Shown: positions 15,134 to 24,385, counted from the first letter of the stretch. The stretch: DNA of 64,000 bases from UBA6224 sp963800205 (GCA_963800205.1 CAWCZQ010000001.1:124001-188000), one strand, 5' to 3'. Notes: generated by a model not told the origin, from the sequence alone. Translations and numbers: made by a program.

Positions 15134-15625
15134 TCACTTATAGTCGTACCGAAATAGACCATCCCGTGAAGCTGTCGGTTCGCGACCCGGAATGTGAAAG
15201 GCGAAACTTACCAACTTTTGGGGGCTATCTGCTTGTTGGATAATCTTTTTATCCAGTTTGACCATATATTTTTGTAAGTTAAAAGCGAATATGCCGTCTG
15301 ACGGCGGCCATGTGGCCCGCCAAAAATCCGCACAATGTATCTGTACTGCTGTACCGTACCGGCGGGTTCGCAGCCAGGCGATGCCAGCCAGTAAGGGATT
15401 GAGTTCGTATCCGACACCGTGCCAACCGCGCTTTGCCGCCGCCAGAAGCACCCTCCCATCGCCGCACCCTAGTTCTAACATAGTTTGGCCTTCTTCAAGT
15501 TCCAACATATCAAGCGCGGTTTCGATTTGGGGTCGTAATGTCGGGAGGTACGGCGCCCCAAAGAGTAATACAAAACCAAAGAGGCCAACGACTACCGCCA
15601 GCGCAATAAGAAGTATCTCACCCAT
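15134..15625 (-). CDS. membrane-anchored class I SAM-dependent methyltransferase
   Basis: 163-residue protein with one N-terminal membrane helix (residues 3-24) and a Rossmann methyltransferase domain. Motif I is MLELGCGDGRVLLAA, with YELNP as the acidic end of strand 2 and the weak motif IV region FNLQKYM. The substrate is unknown; the short length and the membrane anchor suggest a lipid or membrane-near substrate, but this is a guess. It starts 3 bases after xseB, in the same operon. Confidence 0.8.
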   Translation of the reverse strand: MGEILLIALAVVVGLFGFVLLFGAPYLPTLRPQIETALDMLELEEGQTMLELGCGDGRVLLAAAKRGWHGVGYELNPLLAGIAWLRTRRYGTAVQIHCADFWRATWPPSDGIFAFNLQKYMVKLDKKIIQQADSPQKLVSFAFHIPGREPTASRDGLFRYDYK

Positions 15626-15628
15626 CGG

Positions 15629-15829
15629 CTACGTTGTGGCTGATTTGATCTTTTTCACCGTATGCTCAGCTGATTTGAGGCGCTTTTCGAGCTCCGCAAT
15701 AAGTGCCTTGCCTTTTTCATGCAGGCTAAGGGCTTCGTCGACGTCTATATCTTCTGCCTGAAGCTGCGACAGTATGCTATCGAGTTCCTGGCTGAGCTCT
15801 CGAAATGTAGGAGTAGGTTTGCTTGCCAT
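15629..15829 (-). CDS. xseB: exodeoxyribonuclease VII small subunit
   Basis: 66-residue helical protein with the XseB pattern: FRELSQELDSILSQLQ, then DVDEALSLHEKGKALIAELE. It binds XseA to form exonuclease VII, which degrades single-stranded DNA from both ends. Directly downstream of xseA (6 bases), as is usual. Confidence 0.95.
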   Translation of the reverse strand: MASKPTPTFRELSQELDSILSQLQAEDIDVDEALSLHEKGKALIAELEKRLKSAEHTVKKIKSATT

Positions 15830-15835
15830 ATGGTT

Positions 15836-16960
15836 CTATTGTACCTCAACCTTTATGTGACCATCCGCCATTTGCACATCCAAGCCCTGGCCCTGGGTCA
15901 TGTGAGCTGTTGTTCGTATCACCCGCCCTTCCGTATCTCGCACTAGCGCGTAACCGCGCTGCAGTATTGCCGTGGGGTTGAGTAACGCGAGCATGTGTCG
16001 ACGTAAAATCAGCCGCTGGCTATTACGGGCGATAGCCTGGGCTGTTTCTCGCTGGATGTCTTTGGTGAATTGATTCGTCTGTTGTCGGGTTACAGACAGG
16101 GCATGTTCAAGGCTCCTACCGAGCAACGTTTGAGCTGAACGTAACGAGCTCAGCACTTCCCGTCTATCAGGCGTCAGCAACTCGGCAGCGTTACTGGGCG
16201 TACTCGCCCGTGTATCAGCGGCTAGCTCTGCCATACTTACGTCTATTTCATGGCCGATCGCTACGAGCGTCGGAATGCGGCTGGCCGCAACCGCTCGCGT
16301 TACTTGCTCGGTGTTAAATGCCCACAAATCATCACTACTCCCTCCGCCTCTGGTTATCACGATTACTTCTGGAGGCTCCGCCATCTCATTGAAAGCAGCG
16401 ATAGCGGCGGTAATTTGCTGCGGAGCAACTTCTCCTTGCACTTGCACATCCGCTAACAGAATTTCCATGCCAGTCCAACGGGCAGAAATAATCTTCATAA
16501 AATCGGCATATGCGGCTGATTCGCTCGAGGCGACTATGCCAATACGCTCTGGCGGGTATGGCAACGATCGTTTACGTGTCTCGTCAAACAGCCCTTCGCC
16601 CTTCAACTTGGCTTGGAGCAAATCAAAAGCTCGACGTATCGTCCCCTCACCTGCTGGCTGCATATTCTGGACTGAAATACTGAAGCCATATTGCGGATGC
16701 AAGCGAGGCGCCCCCCGTACTTTGATTATCATCCCGTCTTCCAGGGGACCAGGCAGCTGGAATACCGTACCGAAAAAACGTACGCTCGCCGTTTCATCTT
16801 TGAGATCAAAATAAACCCAGCGGTTCTTACTCACCTTAAAATTACTAAGCTCTCCCACAACCACGACTGTTGGCATGGCATACTCCATAACCTGATTGTG
16901 GAGTGCCACAAAGTCACTCACGCTCAGTTCTATGTCGCGGTTCGGCTCAGCCGCTGGCAT
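15836..16960 (-). CDS. xseA: exodeoxyribonuclease VII large subunit
   Basis: 374-residue catalytic subunit. It has an N-terminal OB fold (LSVSDFVALHNQVMEYA, then VVGELSNFKVSKNRWVYFDL) and the catalytic domain from about 110, with RIGIVASSESAAYADF, VITRGGGSSDDLWAFN, VAIGHEIDVSMAELAAD and RASTPSNAAELLTPD. The length is slightly below the usual 400-450 because the helical arm is short. The start at 16960 overlaps the flippase-like gene by 14 bases; an earlier Met at 16990 would overlap more. Operon: flippase-like, xseA, xseB, methyltransferase. Confidence 0.96.
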   Translation of the reverse strand: MPAAEPNRDIELSVSDFVALHNQVMEYAMPTVVVVGELSNFKVSKNRWVYFDLKDETASVRFFGTVFQLPGPLEDGMIIKVRGAPRLHPQYGFSISVQNMQPAGEGTIRRAFDLLQAKLKGEGLFDETRKRSLPYPPERIGIVASSESAAYADFMKIISARWTGMEILLADVQVQGEVAPQQITAAIAAFNEMAEPPEVIVITRGGGSSDDLWAFNTEQVTRAVAASRIPTLVAIGHEIDVSMAELAADTRASTPSNAAELLTPDRREVLSSLRSAQTLLGRSLEHALSVTRQQTNQFTKDIQRETAQAIARNSQRLILRRHMLALLNPTAILQRGYALVRDTEGRVIRTTAHMTQGQGLDVQMADGHIKVEVQ

Positions 16961-18014
16961 GCTGCAATTTCTCTTCGTCGACGCGACCACTATGGATGGC
17001 CTGGTGATAAAAGTAGTAGCCCGGTGGTATTTGCACCAAGGTATTGAGAACTCGGTACATGACCGTTACCGGTATACTCAGCGCTGGTGATATTCCCGCC
17101 GTTGCCAGAACTGCAGTCATCAATCCTTCATAAATACCAATGCCGCCCGGCAGGACCGACACCAATCCAGCAAAGTTTGCCACCGCAAACGCCAGAATTA
17201 TCGCACCGAGATTAACCCATTCTCCAAACGCTACATAGACCACATAAATAACGAGTACTTCAGTGAGATTGTACGCAAATGCCCACCAAAAGGGACTCTT
17301 TAGTTCATGGCGTTTTTTAGAGAGCGTTAAGTAGCTGTCATGGAACTCGTCGAAGGCCTCGCGCGCTCGTCCGATATTAATGGTTTCTGGATGTTTAGGC
17401 CGCACTATCTGAATCAGACGATTCAGTAATTGCGTCAGCCAGGTAAAGAAGCGATTAATTCGGTCACGGCTGCCGATAATATACGCAAACAAACCAGTGC
17501 CAACTAGTACCGACATCGCCAGCACGGTACCGATGAACATGGTCAAATTACTCGCCCGGCCATTGACCGCCAAAATGACCATGCCGGCAAACAGCAGAAT
17601 TTCGAACGACAAAAAGGTCAGGACTAACTTCATCGTTTGCACCAGCGTCGCTTGCGAGCCTCGAGCACCCAGTGCTTTCATACGAAGGCCAAAGTATGAA
17701 ATACCCGACACTCCCCCACTCGGAAAGACATGATTTACAAAATTAAGCTCTATCGAGACTTTCATTAACGGACGGTAGCGTATCTTAGTGCCGACTGACT
17801 GGAACATTGATTGATACATTCTGGTCTGTGCATGATAGCCGATAGCCTCTAGTGGCAAGATAAGTAACAGGACCCAAACGTTAACGTGACGGAGATTAGA
17901 CAAGGTGTTTGCCAGCTGCCCCCGGATGGCATATATCAATATGCCCAGCGCCAGGATAGTGATAATATTAACCACTAACTTCCAGTTGCGTTTCAAAAAG
18001 CTACGTTCGCTCAT
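16947..18014 (-). CDS. UPF0104/lysylphosphatidylglycerol synthase-TM family membrane protein
   Basis: 355-residue polytopic protein with about eight helices, of the family that includes the flippase half of MprF and AglD-type proteins. Landmarks: FVNHVFPSGGVSGISYFGLR, AFAVANFAGLVSVLPGGIGI and YEGLMTAVLATAGISPALS. It lacks the MprF synthase domain, so it probably moves or handles a lipid or isoprenoid-linked substrate; unproven. The ATG at 18014 is chosen because TATAAT ends 7 bases before it (leaderless). It is divergent from the TRM11-like gene across only 48 bases. Confidence 0.85.
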   Translation of the reverse strand: MSERSFLKRNWKLVVNIITILALGILIYAIRGQLANTLSNLRHVNVWVLLLILPLEAIGYHAQTRMYQSMFQSVGTKIRYRPLMKVSIELNFVNHVFPSGGVSGISYFGLRMKALGARGSQATLVQTMKLVLTFLSFEILLFAGMVILAVNGRASNLTMFIGTVLAMSVLVGTGLFAYIIGSRDRINRFFTWLTQLLNRLIQIVRPKHPETINIGRAREAFDEFHDSYLTLSKKRHELKSPFWWAFAYNLTEVLVIYVVYVAFGEWVNLGAIILAFAVANFAGLVSVLPGGIGIYEGLMTAVLATAGISPALSIPVTVMYRVLNTLVQIPPGYYFYHQAIHSGRVDEEKLQHASG

Positions 18015-18021
18015 GCGCCCC

Positions 18022-18027
18022 ATTATA
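18022..18027 (-). promoter_or_regulatory. -10 element of the flippase-like/xseAB operon (leaderless type)
   Basis: TATAAT, 7 bases before the ATG at 18014. Confidence 0.6.
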
Positions 18028-18049
18028 CCTAATATTCCATTATCACCTG

Positions 18050-18055
18050 TATACT
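18050..18055 (+). promoter_or_regulatory. -10 element of the TRM11-like gene (leaderless type)
   Basis: TATACT, 7 bases before the ATG at 18063. Confidence 0.55.
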
Positions 18056-18062
18056 AGAGGTA

Positions 18063-19301
18063 ATGGATAGTTTAGTAGTATTGGGTCGTCAACCGCATTT
18101 AGGGCTGGCAGAAGTTGAAAGTATCTATGGCAGCACTAAGGTTCAACGCGTCGGCAATCAAGCCGCTCGCATTTCGGTCGACCCTTGTATACTCACCTTT
18201 GATCGTCTGGGCGGCAGCACGAAATTCTGTAAAGTCCTAACTACTCTCGACACAACTAACTGGAAACAGATCGAAAAATTCTTGCTCAAGGTATCCCCCG
18301 ACCACTCTCAGCGCATGCCCGCAGGTAAAATGAACCTTGGTTTGAGCGTCATCGGCCTCGATGTACCTCTCAAACAACTCGAGGCAACCGGCTTGACGCT
18401 GAAAAAAGCTATCCGCAAAACCGGTCGCTCTGTACGGTTGGTTCCTAACAAGACAGCCGAGCTCAATACGGCTCAAGTGATCCATAATAAACTAACCAAT
18501 CCCACTGGCTGGGAGCTTGTTTTCATACGAGACGGCGAAAAAACCTGTGTTGCCCAAACAGTAAAAGTACAAGACATCGATAGCTACACCCTTCGAGATC
18601 GCAGTCGGCCCAAGCGCGATGCCCGTGTCGGTATGTTGCCGCCCAAATTGGCGCAAATTATCATCAACCTCGCGATCGGCCCGCTGCCCGCTGAGACCCT
18701 GTCCAACATATGTGACATTCCCGCCGAAGCCGAAATACCGCACCCTACCATGACGGAAACCATTCTCGATCCTTTTTGCGGCACTGGCGTCGTCCTGCAA
18801 GAAGCGGCACTAATGGGTTACCCGACATACGGCACCGATATCGAACAACGCATGATTGATTACACTACTGCCAACCTTGCATGGTTACAGGAAACGTACC
18901 ACCTCAACGTAACGGCGGCTCTAGAAACAGCCGACGCGACGAATCATCATTGGCAGGCGTCCCCAGTACAGGTTGTGGCCTGTGAGTCATATCTTGGCCG
19001 ACCGTTTACCACCCGACCCAGCGAAGAGGTGTTAATGCAAACGATGAGTGAATGCAACCTCATCATCAAGAAGTTTTTGCGTAACATTAGTAGCCAACTA
19101 GCCGCTGGCACCCGTCTCTGCGTTGCAGTGCCGGCATGGCAAGCCAAACTAGGCTTATTTAAGCATCTGCCGCTCCTTGACTCTCTCGAGGAACTTGGGT
19201 ATAATCGAGTAAGTTTTGAGCACGTCACAAATGAGGATCTCCTCTACTATAGAGAAGACCAAATCGTTGCTCGCGAATTACTAGTTTTAAGAAGGAAGTA
19301 A
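18063..19301 (+). CDS. TRM11/UPF0020-type RNA methyltransferase
   Basis: 412-residue protein with an N-terminal THUMP-like half and a C-terminal Rossmann methyltransferase. SAM-site motif: LDPFCGTGVVLQEAALMGY then YGTDIEQRM; the DRSRPKRDARVGMLPPKLAQ stretch before it is typical of TRM11/Trm14 enzymes that make N2-methylguanosine in tRNA. The usual D-P-P-Y motif IV is replaced by ACESYLGRPF, so chemistry or target may differ. Leaderless start (TATACT 7 bases upstream). It runs directly into rpmA (1 base gap). Confidence 0.85.
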   Translation: MDSLVVLGRQPHLGLAEVESIYGSTKVQRVGNQAARISVDPCILTFDRLGGSTKFCKVLTTLDTTNWKQIEKFLLKVSPDHSQRMPAGKMNLGLSVIGLDVPLKQLEATGLTLKKAIRKTGRSVRLVPNKTAELNTAQVIHNKLTNPTGWELVFIRDGEKTCVAQTVKVQDIDSYTLRDRSRPKRDARVGMLPPKLAQIIINLAIGPLPAETLSNICDIPAEAEIPHPTMTETILDPFCGTGVVLQEAALMGYPTYGTDIEQRMIDYTTANLAWLQETYHLNVTAALETADATNHHWQASPVQVVACESYLGRPFTTRPSEEVLMQTMSECNLIIKKFLRNISSQLAAGTRLCVAVPAWQAKLGLFKHLPLLDSLEELGYNRVSFEHVTNEDLLYYREDQIVARELLVLRRK

Positions 19302-19302
19302 T

Positions 19303-19575
19303 ATGTCACACGTCAAAGCTGGCGGTACCGCTAAAAATGTTCATGACTCCCCTGGTCAACGACTTGGTGTTAAATTATTTGGCGGCGAAAAAGTAAAGAC
19401 TGGTCAAGTTATCGTCCGACAGGTCGGTATGTCAAAGCGCGGCGGTAAAGGCACTAAAGTAAGCCGTAATTTCACGATTCACGCTGCAAAAGATGGTACT
19501 GTCCACTACAAGACGCGCCGGGTACGCCTCTTTACCGGACGCTCTGTGCCTCGCACAGAAGTTACCGTTGTGTAA
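19303..19575 (+). CDS. rpmA: 50S ribosomal protein L27 (bL27), divergent
   Basis: 90-residue L27, whose N-terminus reaches the peptidyl-transferase centre. It begins MSHVKAGGTAKNVHDSPGQR and continues LGVKLFGGEKVKTGQVIVRQ, clear family features; the C-terminal half (SVPRTEVTVV) is more divergent. The N-terminus starts directly with the mature sequence, so no cleavage peptide of the Firmicutes type. GAAGGAAG precedes the start. The usual partner rplU (L21) is not adjacent. A strong terminator follows. Confidence 0.93.
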   Translation: MSHVKAGGTAKNVHDSPGQRLGVKLFGGEKVKTGQVIVRQVGMSKRGGKGTKVSRNFTIHAAKDGTVHYKTRRVRLFTGRSVPRTEVTVV

Positions 19576-19594
19576 CAGGTTCCAAGTAATCAAT

Positions 19595-19623
19595 AAAAAT
19601 ACCGCCCACCGGGCGGTATTTTT
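19595..19623. terminator. terminator after rpmA, bidirectional
   Basis: 13-bp perfect stem (19595-19607 with 19611-19623) with a 3-base loop and T tracts on both strands. It serves rpmA (+) and probably the receiver gene (-). Confidence 0.95.
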
Positions 19624-19646
19624 ATGACTTATGTGAATAGAACTTT

Positions 19647-20054
19647 TTATTCGTTCATATCGAGGTGGTGTTTGATTCGCTCCACCACATCAGCAATAAC
19701 AACTTGTGATTTTACGAGATAGTCATCAACGCCGAGACTATCAGCTCGCTCTTTGTCACTCTCTTGGCCCAAGGCCGTCAGCATAATAATTTTAAGATTA
19801 GCTGTCTCGGGTGTGTTGCGAAGTATGTCGAGGACATCAAAGCCACTAACCTTTGGCATCATCACATCAAGCAATACAAGATCAGGCTTGTAGCTTAATG
19901 CGGCCGCGAGAGCATCTTCGCCGTTGTCGACACGACGGACCTCAAACCCCTCGCCTTCGAGGCGGGTTACATACACATTGGCAAGTGCATCGTCATCTTC
20001 TACTAAGAGGAGACGTTTTGCGTGCACACCGGGAGAAGAGTTGGTAGTTTCCAT
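19647..20054 (-). CDS. single-domain response regulator (CheY-like)
   Basis: 135-residue receiver with intact active site: acidic cluster VEDDDA (Glu19-Asp22), phosphoacceptor Asp63 in DLVLLDVMMPKVSG, Thr/Ser switch in IIMLTALGQ, and Lys in YLVKSQ. No output domain. It follows pyrG by 15 bases on the same strand, so the two are probably co-transcribed. The partner kinase is not in the window (the kinase-like gene at 13647 lacks its His). It may act by protein-protein contact. Confidence 0.92.
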   Translation of the reverse strand: METTNSSPGVHAKRLLLVEDDDALANVYVTRLEGEGFEVRRVDNGEDALAAALSYKPDLVLLDVMMPKVSGFDVLDILRNTPETANLKIIMLTALGQESDKERADSLGVDDYLVKSQVVIADVVERIKHHLDMNE

Positions 20055-20069
20055 ACTGCTTACGCTATC

Positions 20070-21686
20070 TTATTTTGCCGTCTTTTGCAATAAACTCTTT
20101 ATAAATCCGTCGAACATTGGATGTGCACGGTTTGGTCGAGACTTATACTCGGGATGATACTGGCTTGCCATAAGGAATGGATGATCGATGCCCTCAATGA
20201 CTTCCACAAGATGATTGTCGGGGTTTATACCAGACGCCTTAATGCCCCACGACTCATACTGGTCTTGATAGGCCGGATTGGCCTCATAGCGGTGTCTGTG
20301 ACGCTCGACGATTCGTTCTACGCCGTACACAGTTGCCGCTAAGCTGCCTGGTGCCAAATCGCAATCATAATCACCTAAGCGCATTGTGCCGCCAGTATTT
20401 TCTTTGCCTTTTTGTCCATCCATAGTCGTAATGACGGCATCGGGAGTAGTAGGGTCTACTTCTGTGGAATTAGCCTTTGTCACCCCTGCACGCCGCGCGG
20501 CGGCAATCAGAGCCATATGCAGCCCGTAGCACAGGCCGAGATACGGTACCTTCTCGTCCATGGCGTAGGTTGCTGCCATGATTTTACCGTCCACTCCGCG
20601 ACTACCAAAGCCTCCCGGGACTACTAATCCATCGACTGCCGAAAGTTCTTCTATGCGTGCTGCATCATTTTTTTGTGCAAGCTGCTCGGCATCAATCCAT
20701 TGAATATCAACGAATACATCGTTTGCCCATCCTGCTGCTCGGAGTGCTTCAAAAACAGACATGTAGGTATCTTGGTTATCTAAATATTTGGCCACCACTC
20801 CGACCCGGACCGAGCGCTGAGCCGACGACAGTGCCTTGTCCACAAGCTGTCGCCATTCTTTCATCGTCGACTTTTTGCACTCTAATTTCAAGCGATTGCA
20901 GATAACATCAGTTATGCCGCAATCTTCGAGCGTGAGCGGTACTTGATATATGGTCGGCGCATTTGGCAGTAACACAACGGCTTCTTCATCGACACCACAA
21001 AACAGGCTCAGTTTCTCTACCGTCGAAGGGGCGGCGACACTCTCACTACGGGCAACCAAGATATCGGGGATAATACCGAGCCCGCGAAGTTCCCGTACTG
21101 CGCTTTGCGCCGGTTTCGTCTTTGTCTCTTTGCTGGCACCTAGATATGGCAGATATACGACGTGCACATACAAACAATTTTCTCGGCCGACATTCTGGCT
21201 AAATTCCCGTATAGCTTCAATAAAGGCCAAGCTTTCGTAGTCTCCAACCGTACCGCCGATTTCTACTATGTGCACATCAAAGTCGTCGCCAGCGGCTTTA
21301 ATATAGTCCTGTATGGCACCGGTGATGTGCGGAATTATTTGTACAGACTTGCCCTGATATTTGCCATCTCGTTCGTCTTGAATAACTTTACGGTACACTC
21401 GCCCGCTCATAAGCGAGCTGGATTGGGTTAATTCTTCGTCGATGAAGCGTTCGTAGTGTCCGAGATCAAGATCGGTTTCTGCACCGTCTTTCGTGACATA
21501 ACATTCGCCGTGCTCACGAGGATTCAATGTACCGGCATCTACATTAAAGTATGGGTCGCACTTTTGAAGATTTACCTTGAGTCCTCGAGCCTTAAGAACA
21601 TTCCCGATTGAGGCGGCGGTAATACCCTTCCCTAATCCAGAAAGCACACCACCCGTTACAAAAATATACTTAGTCTGCCGACTCAT
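20070..21686 (-). CDS. pyrG: CTP synthase
   Basis: 538-residue full-length enzyme making CTP from UTP, ATP and glutamine. The N-terminal synthase domain starts KYIFVTGGVLSGLGKGITA and has VEIGGTVGDYESLAFIEAIR. The C-terminal class I glutaminase has the nucleophile in YLGLCYGLHMALIAAAR and the His/Glu pair in ASQYHPEYKSRP. It is one of the few nucleotide-biosynthesis enzymes kept in reduced CPR genomes, allowing CTP to be made from salvaged UTP. The leader has AAGGTG upstream of the ATG. The receiver gene follows. Confidence 0.98.
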   Translation of the reverse strand: MSRQTKYIFVTGGVLSGLGKGITAASIGNVLKARGLKVNLQKCDPYFNVDAGTLNPREHGECYVTKDGAETDLDLGHYERFIDEELTQSSSLMSGRVYRKVIQDERDGKYQGKSVQIIPHITGAIQDYIKAAGDDFDVHIVEIGGTVGDYESLAFIEAIREFSQNVGRENCLYVHVVYLPYLGASKETKTKPAQSAVRELRGLGIIPDILVARSESVAAPSTVEKLSLFCGVDEEAVVLLPNAPTIYQVPLTLEDCGITDVICNRLKLECKKSTMKEWRQLVDKALSSAQRSVRVGVVAKYLDNQDTYMSVFEALRAAGWANDVFVDIQWIDAEQLAQKNDAARIEELSAVDGLVVPGGFGSRGVDGKIMAATYAMDEKVPYLGLCYGLHMALIAAARRAGVTKANSTEVDPTTPDAVITTMDGQKGKENTGGTMRLGDYDCDLAPGSLAATVYGVERIVERHRHRYEANPAYQDQYESWGIKASGINPDNHLVEVIEGIDHPFLMASQYHPEYKSRPNRAHPMFDGFIKSLLQKTAK

Positions 21687-21768
21687 GCTCGTCAGTACAC
21701 CTTACCCCTATATTATTACTTATGGTACCTCAGGCTCATCTGAAGCACAATAGTGAAATCACTTCTGT

Positions 21769-23028
21769 TTACTGCTTTGACAGCAGATAGTTAATGGCAG
21801 CTGTTTTTTGCGTATCGTTGCCCTGTTGGGCGTCCTTATCACTCATGATAATCTTCTCGTCTGGCTTGATACCTTTTTTGTGTATATTCTGCCCGTTAGG
21901 TCGATACCAGCTGGCGACCGTAACTTTGAGCTCACTGCCATCGTTAAAGCCAATTATCTGCTGCACTACTCCTTTACCGAAGCTTTTTTGGCCGATTAGA
22001 TAGGCGGCGTTATTATCCCGCAGTGCTCCTGCTGTTATTTCTGAAGCTGATGCACTCCCCTCATTTATCAATACCACCGTCGGTATACCCACCAAATCAT
22101 GAGTTCCCTCCGAGTTATATTGATCCACTAAGGTATCGCCACGCTTTTCTTGCAAGATTAAGCTATTGTCCGGCAGCCAGTGACTCGATACCGATACGGC
22201 AGCCGAGAGGAGGCCGCCGGGGTTACTCCGTAAATCGAGAATAATGCCTTTAGCGCCCTTCGTTGTCATCGTCTGTGCCGCGTCGTTCATGAGTGCCTCG
22301 GTATCATCGGCAAAACTACTAATCTGAATATAGCCGATATTGTTATCGAGCATCTTTGTCGTGATGCTTGGAATATGAATATCTTGGCGCGTCATGGTAA
22401 GTGTCAGCTGTTTGGTATTATCTCTGACTATGGTCAGTGATACTTTGGTGCCTTTTTTGCCTCGTATAAGAGTGACTGCTTTTTCTATACTAAAGCCAGC
22501 CGTACTCTTACCATTTATCTCTGTAATAACATCCTTGGCTTGTAGACCTGCTTTTTCGGCTGGATAGCCCTTGATGGGCGCGACAATCACTAAGTTACCC
22601 TGGCTATTCTTGCCAAGCTCAGCTCCCACGCCGCTAAACGTATTATTAAGCTGATTTTTAAACTGTTGAGCCTCTTCAGCTGAGAAATATTCGGTATACG
22701 GATCTTTGGTGGCGTTAGCTAGTCCATCTTTGAGGCCAGTCAGCAGCTGGTCTTGCGTCAGTTTTCCGCTGTAATTTTCGCGTAAGGTGTCGTAAACCTG
22801 CTCGACGGAGGAATAATCTAAATTAGCCGGTAACTTCCGATTGGTACCACGGTAGCCACTACCGGTAGTGAGTGTAATATCGCCATGTCCAACCGCCATC
22901 CCTATGCAGAACAATAGTGCGCCAGCCACGATATAGCCAATGTGGCGACGGGTAAATTTACGACCAGTGTCAAGGCGTGGCGACGACGTACTGTGCGTGT
23001 CTTCAGGCGCCAGCGAACGTTTTCTCAT
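21769..23028 (-). CDS. S41 C-terminal processing peptidase (CtpA/CtpB type)
   Basis: 419-residue secreted or anchored serine protease. N-terminal signal anchor (about residues 28-48, IGYIVAGALLFCIGMAVG), PDZ domain around 125-205 (FSGVGAELGKNS, AGLQAKDVITEINGKS), and the S41 core with DLRSNPGGLL, the nucleophile Ser in NEGSASASEI and the Lys in SFGKGVVQQI. It trims or degrades envelope proteins, possibly the adjacent hydrolase. The ATG at 23028 has TGgTATACT 10 bases upstream; earlier in-frame Mets (23094, 23058) lie across a hairpin. It is the last gene of the ftsE-ftsX-hydrolase unit. Confidence 0.93.
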   Translation of the reverse strand: MRKRSLAPEDTHSTSSPRLDTGRKFTRRHIGYIVAGALLFCIGMAVGHGDITLTTGSGYRGTNRKLPANLDYSSVEQVYDTLRENYSGKLTQDQLLTGLKDGLANATKDPYTEYFSAEEAQQFKNQLNNTFSGVGAELGKNSQGNLVIVAPIKGYPAEKAGLQAKDVITEINGKSTAGFSIEKAVTLIRGKKGTKVSLTIVRDNTKQLTLTMTRQDIHIPSITTKMLDNNIGYIQISSFADDTEALMNDAAQTMTTKGAKGIILDLRSNPGGLLSAAVSVSSHWLPDNSLILQEKRGDTLVDQYNSEGTHDLVGIPTVVLINEGSASASEITAGALRDNNAAYLIGQKSFGKGVVQQIIGFNDGSELKVTVASWYRPNGQNIHKKGIKPDEKIIMSDKDAQQGNDTQKTAAINYLLSKQ

Positions 23029-23104
23029 TACTCGTCGTAGTATACCAGCCGTAACCATTTTACCCCAGCTAAAACTGGGGTAAAAAATACTCACCGAGCG
23101 TTAC

Positions 23105-24259
23105 TTAACGATAGGCTCGCCACTGGTAGCTGAACTCGCCAGATAGCTGTTGGTTGTACTGTGAAACATAGATCGAGTCGCCAGAGACTGCTTCGACGTA
23201 CATCGCATGACCCCAAGTACCGTGCGTGCTGATAGCAATATCACCAGGTTGCGGATTGGAGTAGATTGGCACACCGTCGCGTCGAGCTGAATAGATCCAG
23301 TATTTTGCGCTGCCGTAGTACATCGGTGCCTTGCGGCCTGAAGCCTCGACTGCCCATGCGGCGTACGAGACACACTGCCGAGTACAGTATCCCCATCGGT
23401 CGGGACCATCACCATCGTTACAGCCAGGAGCGGTGCTCATACTAAAACCGGAGTTTCTGTAAGGGTATGACGACGGGCTAAAACCATGCTTAGCGCCAGG
23501 AAAACGGAGGAAATAGTAGCCGCCCGGGCTTGATGATTGGTTAGCGGCTCGCTGCGCTGCAATCAATGAGGCCAGTTTTGATTTATTAGCGGCGGTTTGG
23601 GCGTTGAAAGAATCTTGCTGACTCTGATTGTAAGTAAGCAAGCGGCTTTGTTCTGCCCGCGCAGATGCCAAGCGTGACTGCTGGGCGCGCTGATCTTGAA
23701 TCAGCGTTTCTACCTGCACTTTTTGCGACTCTAACTCTTTCTGGAGAGCAGCTATTTGCACAAGTGTCTCCTGAATCTGATTTTGTACGGCAGTACGATA
23801 CTCTTCTTTGTCGACATAATCACTCAGGTTCTTACTTGTCGCCAACATTTCAATGGTCGACATCTGGTCGTCAACGTACATCGCCTTTAAGTCGGCGCCG
23901 AGAACTTCGCGCTGATGCGCTATCTCAGCCTCTTTTTGCGTGATCTGTTTCTGGAGGTCGGCCTGCTTGGCTACGTTATACGATATCTGATGCTGGATGG
24001 AGGAAATCTGATTATTAAGCCGAGCAATTGCATCTTGATAGCTTACCGCCTGATTCTGAAGATCGTTAACGGCATCATTATTGCTAGCTATCTCGTTATT
24101 ACACTCTGTAATGGTGCTACAAGAAGCCACAGCAGCCTGGACCGACTTAGGCGCTTGAGGAAATGCTACACCCACCACCATAAATAACCCGACGGCGAGC
24201 ATGGCTCCGAGCTTAAGACGATCTACCATAACCTGTGTTTTATTACTCTTTTGGTGCAT
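23105..24259 (-). CDS. PcsB-like coiled-coil CHAP peptidoglycan hydrolase
   Basis: 384-residue secreted protein: signal peptide (about residues 15-43), a long coiled coil (about 45-250, rich in Gln, Glu and Lys heptads), a short linker and a C-terminal CHAP amidase/endopeptidase (about 285-384) with the Cys in GYCTRQCVSYAAW and the His in WGHAMYVEAV. This is the domain order of PcsB, the septal hydrolase switched on by FtsEX in streptococci. Its place just after ftsE and ftsX supports the same job: cell separation or septal wall cleavage. The start at 24259 puts the signal peptide in order; the upstream extension to 24304 is unlikely. Confidence 0.93.
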   Translation of the reverse strand: MHQKSNKTQVMVDRLKLGAMLAVGLFMVVGVAFPQAPKSVQAAVASCSTITECNNEIASNNDAVNDLQNQAVSYQDAIARLNNQISSIQHQISYNVAKQADLQKQITQKEAEIAHQREVLGADLKAMYVDDQMSTIEMLATSKNLSDYVDKEEYRTAVQNQIQETLVQIAALQKELESQKVQVETLIQDQRAQQSRLASARAEQSRLLTYNQSQQDSFNAQTAANKSKLASLIAAQRAANQSSSPGGYYFLRFPGAKHGFSPSSYPYRNSGFSMSTAPGCNDGDGPDRWGYCTRQCVSYAAWAVEASGRKAPMYYGSAKYWIYSARRDGVPIYSNPQPGDIAISTHGTWGHAMYVEAVSGDSIYVSQYNQQLSGEFSYQWRAYR

Positions 24260-24385
24260 AGTTTTTGTTTTGCTTATGCTACGCTTTAATGTACCACGAT
24301 ACATGTATTTTGTAAAGTACCCTCTCCCCCGTTACGGCGGCACCAAAAGATCAATGACCTGTTTGGTTTAGTTAAAAGTTGTTTG

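Noticed and set aside
23046..23080. Intrinsic terminator after the CHAP hydrolase gene (TACCCCAG/CTGGGGTA hairpin)
   Set aside because: On the relevant (minus) strand the T run comes before the stem, not after it, so it does not fit a Rho-independent terminator; it may be a leader hairpin of the ctp gene or attenuator.
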